This document shows, piece after piece, positions 44,784 to 54,350 of a stretch of 64,000 bases of DNA. The notes under the pieces are model-generated. The model was not told where the DNA came from. It saw nothing but the letters and a program-made list of their open reading frames with translations, and ran no database searches. Within the stretch, counting starts at the first letter, position 1. Each line of letters opens with the position of its first letter. The position numbers and the translations under genes are program-made. This DNA is from Castellaniella sp. S9 (GTDB lineage: Bacteria; Pseudomonadota; Gammaproteobacteria; Burkholderiales; Burkholderiaceae_B): contig NZ_JAPFGD010000002.1 in the NCBI RefSeq assembly GCF_027257175.1, forward strand, positions 186,001 to 250,000, in the 5' to 3' direction.

Positions 44784-45848
44784 ATGCCAACGCTCAAGAA
44801 ATCCCCCCCTGCCAAGGACGCGAGGCGGGCGTCCAACCGCGTGACTTTGCTGGACATTGCCCGCCACGCGGGCGTGTCGCGCGCGACGGTGTCCCTGGTC
44901 ATGCGCGACAGTCCGCTGGTCGCCCAGGAAACCCGCGAGCGCATCAAGCAGGCCGCGGTCGAACTGGGCTACGTCTACAATCGCGGCGCCGCCAGCCTGC
45001 GGTCCCGCCGCTCATTGATCGTGGGGGTGTCTATCACCGACCTCAGCAATCCTTATTTCGCCGAGCTCACCGCCGCCGCGGAGCAGGGCTTGTCGCAGGT
45101 CGATCGGATGGCGCTGCTCAGCAACAACAACGAATCGGTCGACAAGCAGGATTCCTTCATCGACACGATGCGCGAGTACAACGTCGACGGCCTGATTATC
45201 TGTCCGGCCATCGACACGCCGGTGGCGACGATCCGCCGCCTCAACGCGCTGCACATTCCGTTCGTGTTTCTGTCGCGTCGCATCGGCGGGGTCAAGGCCG
45301 ACTACGTTTCCAACGACAATGTCCGTGGCCTGCGGATGGCCACGGAGCACCTGCTGGCGCTGGGGCATCGCCGCATTGCCATGATCTGCGCCAGCACGCG
45401 GACATCGACGGGCCGCGAGCGCCTCGAGGGATATACCTCCGCCTTGCGGGACGCCGGCCTGCCGGTGGAGCCCTCCCTCATCGTCGAGGGCGCGCCCACC
45501 CGGCGCGACGGGATGGAAGGCCTGATGTCGCTCATGGCAAAGCCGCGGCCGCCGACGGCGGCGGTCTGCTTCAACGACATCAGTGCTTTTGGCGTGATGC
45601 TGGGCCTCAATCACCTGGGCATGCGCATCGGCCACGACTTTGCCGTGACCGGGCACGATGACATTACCGAGGCCGGCCTGTGGATGCCGGGCCTGACGAC
45701 CATCGCCGTCCCGATCGAGGAAATCGGCCGCCAGGCGGCGCGCGTGCTGCTCGAACGCATCAATGAGCCCGATCGGCCGGCTCAGAAGGTCATTCTTGCC
45801 CCGAAGCTGGTGCTGCGTGAATCCAGCGGCGCGCGCCCCGGCGCCTGA
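44784..45848 (+). CDS. LacI-family transcriptional regulator
   Basis: A 354-residue LacI protein. The HTH and hinge (about 20-75) contain VTLLDIARHAGVSRATVSLV, then RIKQAAVELGYVYN, followed by a periplasmic-binding-like sensor domain (about 80-345, VGVSITDLSNPYFAELTAA). It is convergent with the ten-gene CoA/TRAP operon, the stops being adjacent (45848/45849). It is the obvious candidate repressor of that operon. A palindrome with a central CG, typical of LacI sites, lies at the operon's far promoter (55421-55434). The ATG at 44784 is preferred over an upstream in-frame TTG. Confidence 0.88.
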   Translation: MPTLKKSPPAKDARRASNRVTLLDIARHAGVSRATVSLVMRDSPLVAQETRERIKQAAVELGYVYNRGAASLRSRRSLIVGVSITDLSNPYFAELTAAAEQGLSQVDRMALLSNNNESVDKQDSFIDTMREYNVDGLIICPAIDTPVATIRRLNALHIPFVFLSRRIGGVKADYVSNDNVRGLRMATEHLLALGHRRIAMICASTRTSTGRERLEGYTSALRDAGLPVEPSLIVEGAPTRRDGMEGLMSLMAKPRPPTAAVCFNDISAFGVMLGLNHLGMRIGHDFAVTGHDDITEAGLWMPGLTTIAVPIEEIGRQAARVLLERINEPDRPAQKVILAPKLVLRESSGARPGA

Positions 45849-46631
45849 TCAGAAGTGCGGGATGTGCATGCCGCCGTCGATATGAAAGGCGTCGCCCGTG
45901 CTGAACGGGAATGCGCGGCCGGCCAAGGCGGCGACCGCGAGGCCCACCTCGTCGGCTGAACCGAACCGCCGGATCGGGCTCAGGCCGTCGGCGATGCGCT
46001 GATCGTAGCGGGCCTTGATGACGCGCGTCATGTCGGTCTCGATGACGCCGGGGCGGATCTCGTAGACACGGATGTCGCTGTCGGCCAGGCGCAAGGCGTA
46101 GAGCTTGGTGGCCATGGACACCCCCGTTTTCGACAGGCAGTACTCGGCCCGCTCGACCGATGCGAACAGCGCATTGGCCGAGGATACGTTGACGATCGTC
46201 CGATGGCCGCGGGGCGCCCTGTCGGCGAGCATCCGGCGGGCGATGTCCTGGGTCAGGAAAAACATGGCCTTCAGGTTGACCGACATCAGCGTATCGTAGC
46301 TGTCCTCGCTGACATCCAGGATGTCGCCGCGCACCTTGACCGAGATGCCGGCGTTGTTGACGAGGCAGCTCAAGCCGCCGAAGGCCTCCCAGGCCCGGGC
46401 GGCGAGGGCGGCGCGCGCGTCGCGATCGGCGATGTCGGCCACCACCACTTCGGCGCGTGCACCGGCGCGCTGCAGTTCGGCGACGGTCTCGTCCATGGCC
46501 GCGTCGTGCGCGACGTCGTTGACCACGATGTCATAGCCCTTGCGTGCCAGGGCCAGGCAGATGCCCCGGCCGATGCCCCGGCGTCCGCCGGTCACCAGGG
46601 CCGCGGGGCGGCGGGATTCCATCTGTGACAT
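45849..46631 (-). CDS. Short-chain dehydrogenase (3-ketoacyl reductase-like)
   Basis: A 260-residue classical SDR: ALVTGGRRGIGRGICLAL, NNAG (LVNNAGISVK), serine in IVNVSSANALF, YCLSK as the YxxxK pair, C-terminal FPFSTGDAFHIDGGMHI. It is the last gene of the operon and follows the acyl-CoA dehydrogenase by 9 bp. It probably oxidises the hydroxyacyl-CoA or ring hydroxyl formed by the upstream hydratases. Confidence 0.87.
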   Translation of the reverse strand: MSQMESRRPAALVTGGRRGIGRGICLALARKGYDIVVNDVAHDAAMDETVAELQRAGARAEVVVADIADRDARAALAARAWEAFGGLSCLVNNAGISVKVRGDILDVSEDSYDTLMSVNLKAMFFLTQDIARRMLADRAPRGHRTIVNVSSANALFASVERAEYCLSKTGVSMATKLYALRLADSDIRVYEIRPGVIETDMTRVIKARYDQRIADGLSPIRRFGSADEVGLAVAALAGRAFPFSTGDAFHIDGGMHIPHF

Positions 46632-46640
46632 GGCAGGCCC

Positions 46641-47789
46641 CTAGCTCAGCAGCGCGCGCGAGATGATCATGCGCTGGATCTGGTTGGTCCCCTCATAGAT
46701 CTGGGTGATCTTGGCGTCGCGGTACAGCCGCTCGACCTCGATGCCGCGCGTGTATCCCATGCCGCCGTGGATCTGGACCGCATTGGCGGTGTGCTCGACG
46801 GCGGCATCGCTGGCGGCGCACTTGGCCATGGAGGCCTCGACCGAGGCGCGTTCGCCCCGGTCCATCTTGTCTGCCGCGGCGTGCACCATCAGGCGGGCCC
46901 CATGGGTGGCCTTGGCCATGTCCGCCAGCATCCATTGCACGGCCTGGAAGTCCGCGATCGGCCGGTCGAACTGGCGGCGCATGCGGGCGTAGTCGATCGA
47001 GGCCTCGAGGGCGGCCTGCAGGATCCCGACCGCCAGCGAGGCGATGCCGACCCGGCCCTTGTCCAGGACGCTCATCATCATCTTGAAGCCCTGGCCTTCG
47101 GTGCCCAGCAGCGCATCGCCGGACAGCGGCACGGCCTCGAACGACAGGGATCCCAGCGGGGAGGCGCGCTGGCCCATCTTGTGTTCGCGCGGGCCCGCGG
47201 TATAGCCGGGCAGGTCGCTGTCGACGAGGAAGATGCTCATGCCGCGCTTGCCCAGTTCGACGTTGCTGCGTGCCAGCACGACGGCGAAGTCGGCGACCGG
47301 GGCGTTGTGGATCCAGAGCTTCTCGCCGCTGAGCGACCAGCCGTCCGCCGTGCGCGTCGCGGTGCAGCGGATGCCGCCGACGTCCGAGCCCGCACCCGCC
47401 TCGGTGATGGCGTAGGCGCAGCGCCTTTCGCCGCGCAGCAGGGGACCCATGTAGCGTTCGCGTTGCTCCGGTGTGCCGTGCTCGGACAACAGCGAGGAGA
47501 CGAGTTCGACCAGGCCGCACTGGTCGGCGACCGAGGCGTAGCCCCTGCCCAGTTCTTCCATCAGCACGGCATAGGCCAGGGCGCCGGCGCCCACGCCGCC
47601 GTGCGCCTCGGGAACGGTCAGGCCGAGCATGCCCAGGCTGGCCATTTCCTGGTAGAGCTCTGTGGGATAGCGTTCGGTCGCATCGAGTTCGGCGGCGATG
47701 GGGCGTACCTTTTCGTCGACGAAGCTGCGTGCCGAGTCGCGGATCATGCGCTGGATGTCATTGAGCGGGGGATCGAATGTATACGTCAT
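46641..47789 (-). CDS. Acyl-CoA dehydrogenase
   Basis: A 382-residue FAD-dependent acyl-CoA dehydrogenase: N-terminal helical domain, CAYAITEAGAGSDVGGIRCT and WIHNA in the middle beta domain (FAD and substrate contacts), and ITQIYEGTNQIQRMIISR near the end, where the Glu of YEGT is the catalytic base in most short/medium-chain enzymes. It introduces the alpha-beta double bond into an acyl-CoA. The ATG at 47789 lies 5 nt after the maoC stop. Confidence 0.9.
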   Translation of the reverse strand: MTYTFDPPLNDIQRMIRDSARSFVDEKVRPIAAELDATERYPTELYQEMASLGMLGLTVPEAHGGVGAGALAYAVLMEELGRGYASVADQCGLVELVSSLLSEHGTPEQRERYMGPLLRGERRCAYAITEAGAGSDVGGIRCTATRTADGWSLSGEKLWIHNAPVADFAVVLARSNVELGKRGMSIFLVDSDLPGYTAGPREHKMGQRASPLGSLSFEAVPLSGDALLGTEGQGFKMMMSVLDKGRVGIASLAVGILQAALEASIDYARMRRQFDRPIADFQAVQWMLADMAKATHGARLMVHAAADKMDRGERASVEASMAKCAASDAAVEHTANAVQIHGGMGYTRGIEVERLYRDAKITQIYEGTNQIQRMIISRALLS

Positions 47790-47794
47790 GATGT

Positions 47795-48238
47795 TCAGGC
47801 CTTCTTGACCCACTTGAGGATGTGCTGGGCGACGGCGACGGTGTCGCCGTCCTGATTGGTGACGCGGATCTCGGAGCGCGAGCGGCGCTGTTCGGGATCG
47901 ACCTCGGCGATGGTGTAGTGGACGGTGAGCGTGTCGCCGATGCGCACCCCCTTGAGGAAGCGGATGCGGTCGTAGCCCAGCGAGACCGGGATTTCGTCCT
48001 GTGGCCCCTTGGCCTTGGCCTCGGCGTTCTGGCAGATCATGGTCGAAGTGGTCGACATGTAGCCCACGACCAGGGCGCCGTGGGCAATGCGTCCGCCATA
48101 CGGCGTGTCGCGCATCATGTGCTCGTCGACGTGATTGGGGGCCAGATCGCCGGTGATGCCGGCAAATCCAAGGACGTCGTACTCGCCGACGGTTTTGGTG
48201 AATTGGGCATGATCGCCCACACTGACGTGAAAAGTCAT
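47795..48238 (-). CDS. MaoC-like (R)-specific enoyl-CoA hydratase
   Basis: A 147-residue hotdog-fold protein. The Asp/His dyad D31 and H36 (FAGITGDLAPNHVDEH) sits at the positions of PhaJ-type hydratases. GGRIAHGALVVGYMST is the conserved overhang/substrate segment. It hydrates a trans-2-enoyl-CoA. It is placed between the Gfo/Idh oxidoreductase and the acyl-CoA dehydrogenase; a second, crotonase-type hydratase is also in the operon. Confidence 0.87.
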   Translation of the reverse strand: MTFHVSVGDHAQFTKTVGEYDVLGFAGITGDLAPNHVDEHMMRDTPYGGRIAHGALVVGYMSTTSTMICQNAEAKAKGPQDEIPVSLGYDRIRFLKGVRIGDTLTVHYTIAEVDPEQRRSRSEIRVTNQDGDTVAVAQHILKWVKKA

Positions 48239-48275
48239 GACGTTGCCTCGCTGTGTGTCGTTCGTGAAAAAGGTG

Positions 48276-49310
48276 TCAGGAAGTCGCCTCGAGCGTGATC
48301 GCCCGCTGCTCGTCGCTGGAACGCAGGAATCCCTCGATCAGGGCCTGCACGCGCAGGGCCGAGCGGCCATGGACACCGGGTGGGCGGCCGCAGCGGACGC
48401 TATCGAGGAAGTCCTCGATGAGCGCGCGGTGCGCGCCGTGGTCGAAGGCCATCGGGTCCGAGGGGTCGCGCTGGTATTCGGGCGGCGCCATGTGTTCGTG
48501 GCGGCCATCCTGATGGTAGATGTCCAGCGATTCGCCGCTCATCACCGCTGTGCCGCGTTCGCACGCCAGTTCGATGCGCTCGGGAAAGCCGGGGTAGGCG
48601 ACGGTCGTCGCGTCGATGGTGCCTACGGCGCCGTTCTGGAATTCGATCGCGCCGCAGGCGATGTCCTCGGTGTCCGTGGCGCGCAGACCCGAATTGCGCG
48701 TCAAGGCGGTGAGCCGGCGCACCGGGCCGGCCAGGTCCAGCAGCAGGTCCAGCGTGTGGATCGCCTGGGTCAGGAGCACGCCGCCGCCGTCGCGGGCCTT
48801 CATGCCGCGGCCGGGCTCGGCATAGTAGGCGGGGGTCCGCCACCAGCGGATCGAGGCGCTGCCCGAGACCAGGCGGCCCAGGGTGCCTCCCTGCAGCAGT
48901 TCGCGCAGCGCGATGGCGGCGGGCCGGAAGCGATGTTGCAGGACGACGCCCAGGTGCAGGCCGGCGTCCTCCATGGTCCGGATGGCCTCGAGGGCGCGTT
49001 CGGTCGACACGTCCAGCGGTTTTTCGACCAGCACGTGCTTGCCGGCCGCGGCGCAGCGCTGGATGAGCTCGAGATGGGTCAGCGGCGGCGTCAGCAACAG
49101 CACCGACTCCAGGGCGGGGTTCGCCAGCATCGCGTCCAGGGTTTCGACCACGGGCAGGCCCATGTCGCGCGCCGCGGCGCGGCGTTGCGGGCTGGGGGTC
49201 CAGGCGGACGCAATCTCGGCGCGGCCGGACAGATCGCGCAGGCTGGCGAGATGCGGGCCCAGGGCCATGCCCAGGCCGACCAGCCCGATGGTTTGTCTTA
49301 CGGGTGTCAT
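48276..49310 (-). CDS. Gfo/Idh/MocA-family oxidoreductase
   Basis: A 344-residue protein. The Rossmann start TIGLVGLGMALGPHLASL is followed by the EKPLDVS motif (HVLVEKPLDV), the catalytic-lysine signature of the family. The C-terminal alpha/beta domain has GGVLLTQAIHTLDLLLDLAG, where the His is the usual proton-transfer residue. It oxidises or reduces a sugar- or cyclitol-like hydroxyl with NAD(P). The start overlaps the enoyl-CoA hydratase stop by 4 nt. Presence in a CoA-type operon points to a polyhydroxylated or cyclic substrate. Confidence 0.87.
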   Translation of the reverse strand: MTPVRQTIGLVGLGMALGPHLASLRDLSGRAEIASAWTPSPQRRAAARDMGLPVVETLDAMLANPALESVLLLTPPLTHLELIQRCAAAGKHVLVEKPLDVSTERALEAIRTMEDAGLHLGVVLQHRFRPAAIALRELLQGGTLGRLVSGSASIRWWRTPAYYAEPGRGMKARDGGGVLLTQAIHTLDLLLDLAGPVRRLTALTRNSGLRATDTEDIACGAIEFQNGAVGTIDATTVAYPGFPERIELACERGTAVMSGESLDIYHQDGRHEHMAPPEYQRDPSDPMAFDHGAHRALIEDFLDSVRCGRPPGVHGRSALRVQALIEGFLRSSDEQRAITLEATS

Positions 49311-50068
49311 GTGTCCTCCTTGCCGCCGCGCTGGAAGGCCGAGATGCCTTCCAGATGCTGGCCGGTGCTGAAGCACAGCGTGTTCATCTCGTTCTCGTAG
49401 CGCAGGCCCGACTCGAGCGGCGTCGACAGGGATTGGCGCACCGCGGCCTTGACCGCCTGCGCGGCGATCGGGTTGAGGGCGGCCAGCTTGCGGGCGGTAG
49501 CGCGCGCCGTTTCCAGGACCGCATCGTCATCGACCAGCTCGTCGATCAGGCCCAGCCGATGTGCCTCGGCGGCGTCGATGGGTTCGCCCAGCAGCAATAG
49601 CTTGAGGGCGGGCCCGTAGCCGATCAGCCGCGGCAACATCTGCGAAGCGCCGCCGCCGCCGACCCAGCCGTGGGTGACTTCGGGGAAACCGTAGCGCGAA
49701 CCGCGACCGCCGACACGCAAGTCGGCCGCCAGCGCGAGTTCGCCGCCGCCGCCCAGGACCCAGCCTCGCAGGGCGGCCACCACCGGCTTGCGGACGTTGC
49801 GCAAGGCGTGGGCGTATTCGAGGCGGTTGCGAAAGGACCAGGCGTTCGGGTATTCGGCGAGCGAGCCCAGGTCGCTGCCGGCGCAGAACGCGCGTTCGCC
49901 GCTGCCCGAGATGAGGACGGCGCGCACGGCATCGTCGCGGTCCGCCTCGCGGCAGCACGCCTCGATCCGCACGGCCATTCCGGGCGTGACGGCGTTCATC
50001 TTGCGGGGACGATTCAGCGTGATGTGCGCGACACCGTCCTCGACGTCCATGATGACTTCGTCGCTCAT
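49307..50068 (-). CDS. Enoyl-CoA hydratase/isomerase (crotonase family)
   Basis: A 253-residue crotonase-fold protein: VAHITLNRPRKMNAVTPGM, oxyanion-hole segments FCAGSDLGSL and LRGWVLGGGGELALAADLRV, then YGFPEVTHGWVGGGGASQ, where glutamates of the two catalytic positions are present. It hydrates or isomerises an enoyl-CoA. It overlaps the neighbouring genes by 4 nt at each end. Confidence 0.87.
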   Translation of the reverse strand: MSDEVIMDVEDGVAHITLNRPRKMNAVTPGMAVRIEACCREADRDDAVRAVLISGSGERAFCAGSDLGSLAEYPNAWSFRNRLEYAHALRNVRKPVVAALRGWVLGGGGELALAADLRVGGRGSRYGFPEVTHGWVGGGGASQMLPRLIGYGPALKLLLLGEPIDAAEAHRLGLIDELVDDDAVLETARATARKLAALNPIAAQAVKAAVRQSLSTPLESGLRYENEMNTLCFSTGQHLEGISAFQRGGKEDT

Positions 50069-50877
50069 GCGGAGGCCTCCATGAAGAACGACATGACGGC
50101 CTCCACCTGCCGATCCAGCATGGGGATGCCGTTCATGACCCGGCATCCGCAGGCGCGCGCATGCTCGGCCAGGGGCGTGTTTTGCGGCTTCATGATGATG
50201 TCGACGACGCGCAAGCCGGGATCGAGCGGGCCGAAGGGCGCGGGCATGCCGTCGCCGGCCTGCATGCCGATGGGCGTGCAGTTGATCAGCAGATCGTGGC
50301 CGTCCACGTGCGCGGGATCGTTGGCGGCGCGGGCCTCGCAATCCGGGTAGTGCGTCGACACGCGCTGCGCCAGGTCGGCCGCGCGCGCGGCGTCCGTATC
50401 GTAGATGTCCAGCGCGCGCGCGCCGGCCTCGGCCAGGGCGATGGCGACCGCGCTGCCGGCGCCGCCGGCGCCCAGCATCTTGACCCGCCGCCCCGCCGGT
50501 TCGAAATCCTCGGCCCGCAGGGCGCGGACCAGGCCGGTGCCGTCGAAGATCGCGCCGTGCCAGCTGCCGTCCGCGTTGCGGCGCAGGGCGTTGACGGCGC
50601 CGACCTGCAGCGCCGTCGGCAGGCAGGTGTCGGCCAAGGCCAGGGCGCGTGCCTTGTAGGGCACCGTGACCACCAGCCCATCCAGATTGCCCAGCCGCAT
50701 CAGGCCGAGCATCGTTTCATCGAAGGCCTCGGGCAGCACGTGCAGCGGAACCAGAATGGCATTGTGGCCGGCCTGCTGCAGCCAGGCCGTCATGACTTCC
50801 GGCGAGCGGACCTGGGCGATGGGGTGGCCGACGATGCCGTACAGGCGCGTGGCGCCGTCGAGGCGGGCGATGCTCAT
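50065..50877 (-). CDS. Shikimate-dehydrogenase-like protein (AroE family)
   Basis: A 270-residue AroE-family oxidoreductase. The substrate domain has YGIVGHPIAQVRSPEVM, the catalytic pair K75 (VTVPYKARA) and D110 (IFDGTGLVRAL); the NAD(P) domain has MLGAGGAGSAVAIAL. It interconverts 3-dehydroshikimate and shikimate or similar cyclohexane-type acids. It lies within a catabolic operon, not near aromatic biosynthesis genes, so it is probably a catabolic paralogue (quinate/shikimate or a related ring acid). It overlaps the CoA-transferase gene by 4 nt. Confidence 0.85.
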   Translation of the reverse strand: MSIARLDGATRLYGIVGHPIAQVRSPEVMTAWLQQAGHNAILVPLHVLPEAFDETMLGLMRLGNLDGLVVTVPYKARALALADTCLPTALQVGAVNALRRNADGSWHGAIFDGTGLVRALRAEDFEPAGRRVKMLGAGGAGSAVAIALAEAGARALDIYDTDAARAADLAQRVSTHYPDCEARAANDPAHVDGHDLLINCTPIGMQAGDGMPAPFGPLDPGLRVVDIIMKPQNTPLAEHARACGCRVMNGIPMLDRQVEAVMSFFMEASA

Positions 50878-52487
50878 GTGGGGACTCCTTGTCCGGTTGC
50901 GATGCGAACGCTGCGTGGTGCGAGGGGGCCTTTTTCGGCGAGGCTCGAGGCCAGTCCGATCGAGCCCTCGTCGAAGAGCGCGGCATCCATGGTGCGCAGC
51001 GAGCCGGACACGATGGGCTTGAAGTCCATATGCGCGAGCACGTCGCGCTCGAGGTCGACGCCGGGGGCGATCTCGATGAGGACCAGGCCCTCCGCGCTCA
51101 GCTCGAAGACGGCGCGCTCCGTGACATACACCACCCGTTGGCCGCATTGCACGCCATACGGGCCGCTGTAGGTGATCTGGCGCACCTCGCGCACGAACTT
51201 GCGATGCGGCCCGTCCTGCTCGATCCGCAGGCGGCCGCCGGCGCAGACCAGCCGGCTGGCGCCGGCGGTGAAGGTGCCGCTGTAGACGACGGTGCGCGCG
51301 TTCTGGCTGATGTTGATGAATCCGCCCGGGCCGATGATGCGCTTGCCGAAGCGGCTGACGTTGACGTTGCCCCGCGCGTCGATCTCGGCGAACGACAGGA
51401 ACGCCAGGTCCAGCCCGCCGCCGTCATAGAAGTCGAATTGATAAGGCTGGTCGACCAGGGCCGCGTAGTTGGTGGCGGCACCGGCGTCGCCGCCGGCCGC
51501 CGGGGCGCCGCCGATCAGGCCTTGCTCGTTGGTGAGGCAGACGGCGTCGAGCACGCCTTCCTCGGCGGCGATGCTCGCGATCCCGGTCGAGATGCCCGAA
51601 CCGAGATTGCAGACGGCCCCCGTCACCAGTTCCTGGGCCGCACGGCGGGCAATGACCTTGCGTGCGTCCAGCGGCAGGCGTGGCATGTCCGAGGCCGGGA
51701 TGCGCAGCTCGCCGGCATAGGCCGGGCTGTAGGGTGTCAGGTAGGTCTGCAACTGGTCGGGCTCGACCACGATGTAGTCGACCAGGATCCCGGGAATCTT
51801 GACCTGCTTGGCCGGCAGGGTGCCGCGCTGGGCCATGCGCCGGACCTGGACGACCACGATGCCGCCGCAGCGGCGCGTGGCCTGGGCCTCGGAGAGCATC
51901 TCGCCGAAGATCGCCTCCTGTTCCATGGTCACGTTGCCGTCCTCGTCGGCCGTGGTGCCTCGCAGGAAACAGACGTCCACGTGGAAGGATTTGTAGAACA
52001 GGTAGTCCTCGCCCTGGAACTCGACGCGCTCGACGACCTCGGCGGTGCGCGGCTCGGACTGCCGGCCTGCGCCGAGACGCGGATCGACGAAGGTGTGCAG
52101 TCCGGTCTTGGTGATGAGGCCGGGACGGCCCGCGGCCATTTCGCGCATCAGTTGCGAGAGCGCGCCCTGGGGCAGCGTCCAGCCCTCGATGGCGCCCGCC
52201 TGCACGAGGTCCGAGATGGCCGGCGAGTTGACGTAGGTGCCGGAGATGACGCGCGCCAGCAGACCCTCCTGGGCCAGATAGCCGGCGCCCTTGCTGATGC
52301 CGTCCCCCAGCCCGACGGGATGCAGGGCCGAGAGGCCGGCCGGCAGGCCCGTTTCCCTGTAGCGGTCGCCGACCGCCCGCATCAGGCGATCGGGCACGGC
52401 ATGCCCGCCGCCGGATCCGCCGATCAGCAGCGTGTCGCCGGATTGCAGCAAGGCGGCGGCCTGTTCCGCGGAGATCACTCTAGCCAT
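50874..52487 (-). CDS. Acyl-CoA:acetate/3-ketoacid CoA-transferase (fused alpha-beta)
   Basis: A 537-residue single-chain CoA-transferase of the propionate-CoA transferase type. The alpha half includes LLIGGSGGGHAVPDRLM. The beta half has the catalytic E321 in CLTNEQGLIGG (family 'S/NE.G'), which forms the glutamyl-CoA thioester. It activates the imported carboxylic acid with CoA from acetyl- or another acyl-CoA. It comes directly after the TRAP transporter genes, fitting uptake then activation. Confidence 0.9.
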   Translation of the reverse strand: MARVISAEQAAALLQSGDTLLIGGSGGGHAVPDRLMRAVGDRYRETGLPAGLSALHPVGLGDGISKGAGYLAQEGLLARVISGTYVNSPAISDLVQAGAIEGWTLPQGALSQLMREMAAGRPGLITKTGLHTFVDPRLGAGRQSEPRTAEVVERVEFQGEDYLFYKSFHVDVCFLRGTTADEDGNVTMEQEAIFGEMLSEAQATRRCGGIVVVQVRRMAQRGTLPAKQVKIPGILVDYIVVEPDQLQTYLTPYSPAYAGELRIPASDMPRLPLDARKVIARRAAQELVTGAVCNLGSGISTGIASIAAEEGVLDAVCLTNEQGLIGGAPAAGGDAGAATNYAALVDQPYQFDFYDGGGLDLAFLSFAEIDARGNVNVSRFGKRIIGPGGFINISQNARTVVYSGTFTAGASRLVCAGGRLRIEQDGPHRKFVREVRQITYSGPYGVQCGQRVVYVTERAVFELSAEGLVLIEIAPGVDLERDVLAHMDFKPIVSGSLRTMDAALFDEGSIGLASSLAEKGPLAPRSVRIATGQGVPT

Positions 52488-52531
52488 TTCATTACCTCTG
52501 AGAACAACGGTTTTTCAAGACTCGTGTGGGG

Positions 52532-53803
52532 TCAGTTCAGGAACAAGTTCGGTGCGAACGTCACCGCGCTCGGCACGAACACCAGGAAAATCATGCCGCC
52601 GATCAGCGACAGGAAGAACGGGATCGTGGCCCAGAAAATGCGCTCCATCGGCAGCTTCGAGACCGAGGCCACTCCATAGAGCGCCACCCCGACGGGGGGC
52701 GTGATCAAGCCCACCACGCAGGTCATGCAAAACAGCACGCCGAAATGCACGGGATCGATGCCTGCCGAGGCCACGATGGGCATCATGACCGGTGCCACCA
52801 TCAGGATGATGGGCGTGGCATCCATGAACATGCCCAGGACCAGGATCACGGCCAGCAGGACCAGGAGGATGGCCCAGGGCTCGCTGACCATCCCGCTGAC
52901 GCCGTTCATGAACAGCACGGGCAGTTGTTCGCGGGTGAACACCCAGCCGTCCAGCCCCGAGATGCCCACCACCAGCATCAGCACGCCCACCGTGCTGCCG
53001 GCGTTGACGAACTCGCGATACATGCCGCGCCAGGTCAGGGTGCGGTACCACATGCCCAGCAGCAGGATGTAGAGCACGGCGATGGTGGCCGCCTCGGTGG
53101 GGGTGAAAAAACCGAAGAAAATCCCGCCGATGATGATGACCGGGGTCAGCAGCACCAGGAAGGCCTTGCGCAATGTGGTGAACAGGCGGCGAAACGAGAA
53201 CTGCCCCATCAAGGGATATTGGCGCCGTCGGGCGATGATCGATACCGCGATCAGCAGGAGGGAGGCGAAGATGATGCCTGGAACGATGCCGCCGATGAAC
53301 AGCCGCCCGATCGAGACGTTCGCGGTCGCCCCGTAGATGATCATGATGATCGAGGGCGGGATGATGGGCGCCAGGGTCGAAGCCGACAGCGTGATGGCGG
53401 CGGCGAACTCGGGATCGTAGCCGCGCTCGCGCGCGGCCTTGACGGTGATGGTGCCCACGCCCACGGCGTCGGCGGCGGCCGAGCCCGACATGGCCGAGAA
53501 AATCATGCTGGTGACCACCACGACGTGGCCCAGCCCGCCGCGGATGTGGCCGACGATGGCCATGGCGAAATCGAATATTTTGTCGGTGACCTGCAACAGG
53601 TTCATCAGGCGGCCCGCCAGCAGGAACATGGGCACGGCCAGCAGCACGGAATTATTCAGCGTGCCATAGATTCGCTGCGTGGTGATGCCCAGCGAGATGT
53701 CGTTGAGGAACAGCCAGACGAGGGCGGGCAGGCCCAGCGCGACGGCGATCGGCGATCGCAGCAGGATCAGCAGGATCAGCAGGGCGAGAAAGAGCCAGAT
53801 CAT
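52532..53803 (-). CDS. TRAP transporter large permease (DctM type), system 3
   Basis: A 423-residue DctM protein with about 12 membrane helices (MIWLFLALLILLILL onward; AMSGSAAADAVGVGTITVKA; APIIPPSIIMIIYG; GLITPPVGVALYG). The ATG at 53803 overlaps the dctQ stop by 4 nt. It is the third TRAP set in the window; the order P-Q-M is the common one. It imports the substrate of the CoA operon. Confidence 0.9.
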   Translation of the reverse strand: MIWLFLALLILLILLRSPIAVALGLPALVWLFLNDISLGITTQRIYGTLNNSVLLAVPMFLLAGRLMNLLQVTDKIFDFAMAIVGHIRGGLGHVVVVTSMIFSAMSGSAAADAVGVGTITVKAARERGYDPEFAAAITLSASTLAPIIPPSIIMIIYGATANVSIGRLFIGGIVPGIIFASLLLIAVSIIARRRQYPLMGQFSFRRLFTTLRKAFLVLLTPVIIIGGIFFGFFTPTEAATIAVLYILLLGMWYRTLTWRGMYREFVNAGSTVGVLMLVVGISGLDGWVFTREQLPVLFMNGVSGMVSEPWAILLVLLAVILVLGMFMDATPIILMVAPVMMPIVASAGIDPVHFGVLFCMTCVVGLITPPVGVALYGVASVSKLPMERIFWATIPFFLSLIGGMIFLVFVPSAVTFAPNLFLN

Positions 53804-54303
53804 TCGATCACCTCTTTCGGGGACGCGTCGGGATGGATCGGACGCACCGCGGCCATCAGAAAGTGCAGGACCATCAGTGCGCAGCCGATGGGGATCGCGG
53901 CATAGGACCAGGCGACCGAGATGCCCAGCGTCGGCAGGATCTGGCCGGCGCCGTTGAGCATGGTCTGGGCCGAGACCCAGGCGAGGATGGCGAAAAAGCC
54001 GACGGTGGTGAGGTCGATCAGGCGGGCGACCGCGGCCTTGCCGGGGAAATTGACTTTCTCCATGAACAGCTCGACCACGAAGTGCTCGCAGCGGTGCGTG
54101 CCGACGGCCGCGCCGATGAAGACCAGCCAGATCTGCAGCACGCGCCCCAGTTCCTCGGTCCAGGCCAGCGGAAAGTCCATGAAGAACCGTGAAATCACCT
54201 GCATGGACAAGGTGAAGAGCAGCGCGGCGAGGATGGCGAACAGCATCAGGCCTTCGAGGCGCACCACGCCCGCCTCCAGCCGGAGGAAATGTGTCTTGTT
54301 CAT
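53800..54303 (-). CDS. TRAP transporter small permease (DctQ type), system 3
   Basis: A 167-residue protein with four membrane helices and FPLAWTEELGRVLQIWLVFIG, the DctQ signature. It overlaps dctM by 4 nt and lies 47 bp after dctP. Confidence 0.88.
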   Translation of the reverse strand: MNKTHFLRLEAGVVRLEGLMLFAILAALLFTLSMQVISRFFMDFPLAWTEELGRVLQIWLVFIGAAVGTHRCEHFVVELFMEKVNFPGKAAVARLIDLTTVGFFAILAWVSAQTMLNGAGQILPTLGISVAWSYAAIPIGCALMVLHFLMAAVRPIHPDASPKEVIE

Positions 54304-54350
54304 GTGTATCCCTCGGGGGGCCTGGGCCCCCCGGCTGAGTGTTGGCGGGA